Shown here piece after piece: positions 63,531 through 64,000 of a stretch of 64,000 nucleotides of DNA. Origin of the DNA: Streptococcus cristatus ATCC 51100 (GTDB lineage: Bacteria; Bacillota; Bacilli; Lactobacillales; Streptococcaceae); the NCBI RefSeq assembly GCF_011612585.1, contig NZ_CP050133.1, positions 992,001 through 1,056,000 on the forward strand, in the 5' to 3' direction. The notes under the pieces were generated by a model. The model had not been told where the DNA came from and ran no database searches. It saw only the letters and a program-made list of their open reading frames with translations. How positions within the stretch are numbered: the stretch's first letter is position 1; each line of letters opens with the position of its first letter. The position numbers and the translations under genes are program-made.

Positions 63531-64000
63531 TTATAAAAATGACGGTTTGCGATCCTGTTTATCCGTGAATGGAACTCGTGGTTCACGAATCCTAGTCACA
63601 TAATCAACAAACTCCTCGCCAGTCTGATCAAACTCAGCAACTGCGAAAAATTGATCGTGGTAAAAGAAAAATTTATAGTGGTTTTCAAAAGCTTCTTTGA
63701 GCCATTTGTCTTTGGCAACAATTGAGCGCATCGGATAATCATCTACCGCAGCAACCCATAGAGGTTTCCGATGGGCATGTGTCAACACCAAATCAGCCAT
63801 ATGAATCATGGTTTCCTCGCCCTGTTTGAGTAAGATGATGCTGTGACCATTACTGTGACCGCCTGTATGAACCATTTGAATTTCTGGAATGACGTTCAGA
63901 TATTCAGTAAAAGTTTCAACCTGATCCTGGATTGGCTCCCAATTTTCCTTCAGATAAGTTCCCCTTGTCCGACTATTGGGATTTCGCATTTCGTACCATT
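63531..64000 (-). CDS. Metallo-beta-lactamase-fold hydrolase, C-terminal part
   Basis: The frame continues beyond the window edge (WYEMRNPNSRTRG read at 64000-63960), so only about 156 C-terminal residues are seen. QMVHTGGHSNGHSIILL is the third metal-binding motif of the fold (TGGHTxGH type) and MIHMADLVLTHAH supplies the Asp and later His. The N-terminal HxHxDH motif is outside. Substrate unknown. Confidence 0.82.
   Translation of the reverse strand, partial: WYEMRNPNSRTRGTYLKENWEPIQDQVETFTEYLNVIPEIQMVHTGGHSNGHSIILLKQGEETMIHMADLVLTHAHRKPLWVAAVDDYPMRSIVAKDKWLKEAFENHYKFFFYHDQFFAVAEFDQTGEEFVDYVTRIREPRVPFTDKQDRKPSFL

Noticed and set aside
1..64000. tRNA or rRNA genes, insertion sequences, prophage, reverse transcriptase
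   Set aside because: No cloverleaf, rRNA motif, transposase, phage structural gene or RT motif was recognised on reading the window; no tool search was possible.

Overview
The window is a piece of a Streptococcus chromosome, probably from the viridans (sanguinis/mitis-like) group. The evidence is the gene content and order: pepN next to ciaRH; a leuABCD operon; ylxM-ffh; xerS with a dif site just upstream; pdhABC-lpd-lplA; and trmFO, topA, dprA, rnhB and rbgA. Gene direction also fits. Nearly every gene left of the dif site at 42620-42650 is on the + strand (exceptions: a helicase/oxidoreductase pair and guaA), and every gene right of it is on the - strand. The window therefore spans the replication terminus, with both arms pointing at dif.

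Region 1 (1-15.3 kb): the 3' part of pepN, then an A+T-rich accessory island (about 1.7-12.5 kb), then a Pro/Gln/Gly-rich membrane-anchored protein and ciaRH. The island is a type III CRISPR effector operon. Its parts are a CARF-type Csx2/TM1812 protein, an FRG-domain protein, a short Cas10 without an HD domain and with DGDD instead of GGDD, a Csx10-like Cas7-Cas5-Cas11 fusion, a double-RAMP Cas7-2x, a Csx19-like (TIGR03984) protein and a TIGR03986 RAMP with an insertion. This matches the subunit set I know from the III-D variant (III-Dv) complex of cyanobacteria. There is no CRISPR array, cas1 or cas2 in the window. The roughly 600-nt leader in front of the operon carries what I read as a decayed cas6, ending in a damaged glycine-rich loop that overlaps the csx2 start codon.

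Region 2 (15.4-42.5 kb): glyoxalase, peptidoglycan-deacetylase-like protein, helicase, oxidoreductase, udk and a DUF1275 membrane protein. The leu operon follows, with a CodY box, a leader peptide rich in Leu codons and a terminator/antiterminator. Then come an YrdC-family protein, a MarR-led operon (NTF2-like protein, quinone oxidoreductase, OpuC-type transporter), satD and its DUF3307 partner, small enzymes, a DUF1002 exported protein behind a CiaR-like box, guaA, a GntR regulator, a probably leaderless ylxM, ffh, a second DUF915 hydrolase and a MepB-like protein.

Region 3 (42.6-64 kb): dif/xerS, then on the - strand an orphan bacteriocin-type ABC exporter pair, the pyruvate dehydrogenase cluster, an ATP-grasp plus two-esterase operon, trmFO, topA, dprA, a maltose acetyltransferase gene broken by one stop codon, rnhB, rbgA and a partial metallo-beta-lactamase-fold gene. 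In the PDH cluster the lipoyl domain sits on E3 and not on E2, and there are structured repeats between pdhB and pdhC. No rRNA, tRNA, insertion sequence or prophage was recognised.
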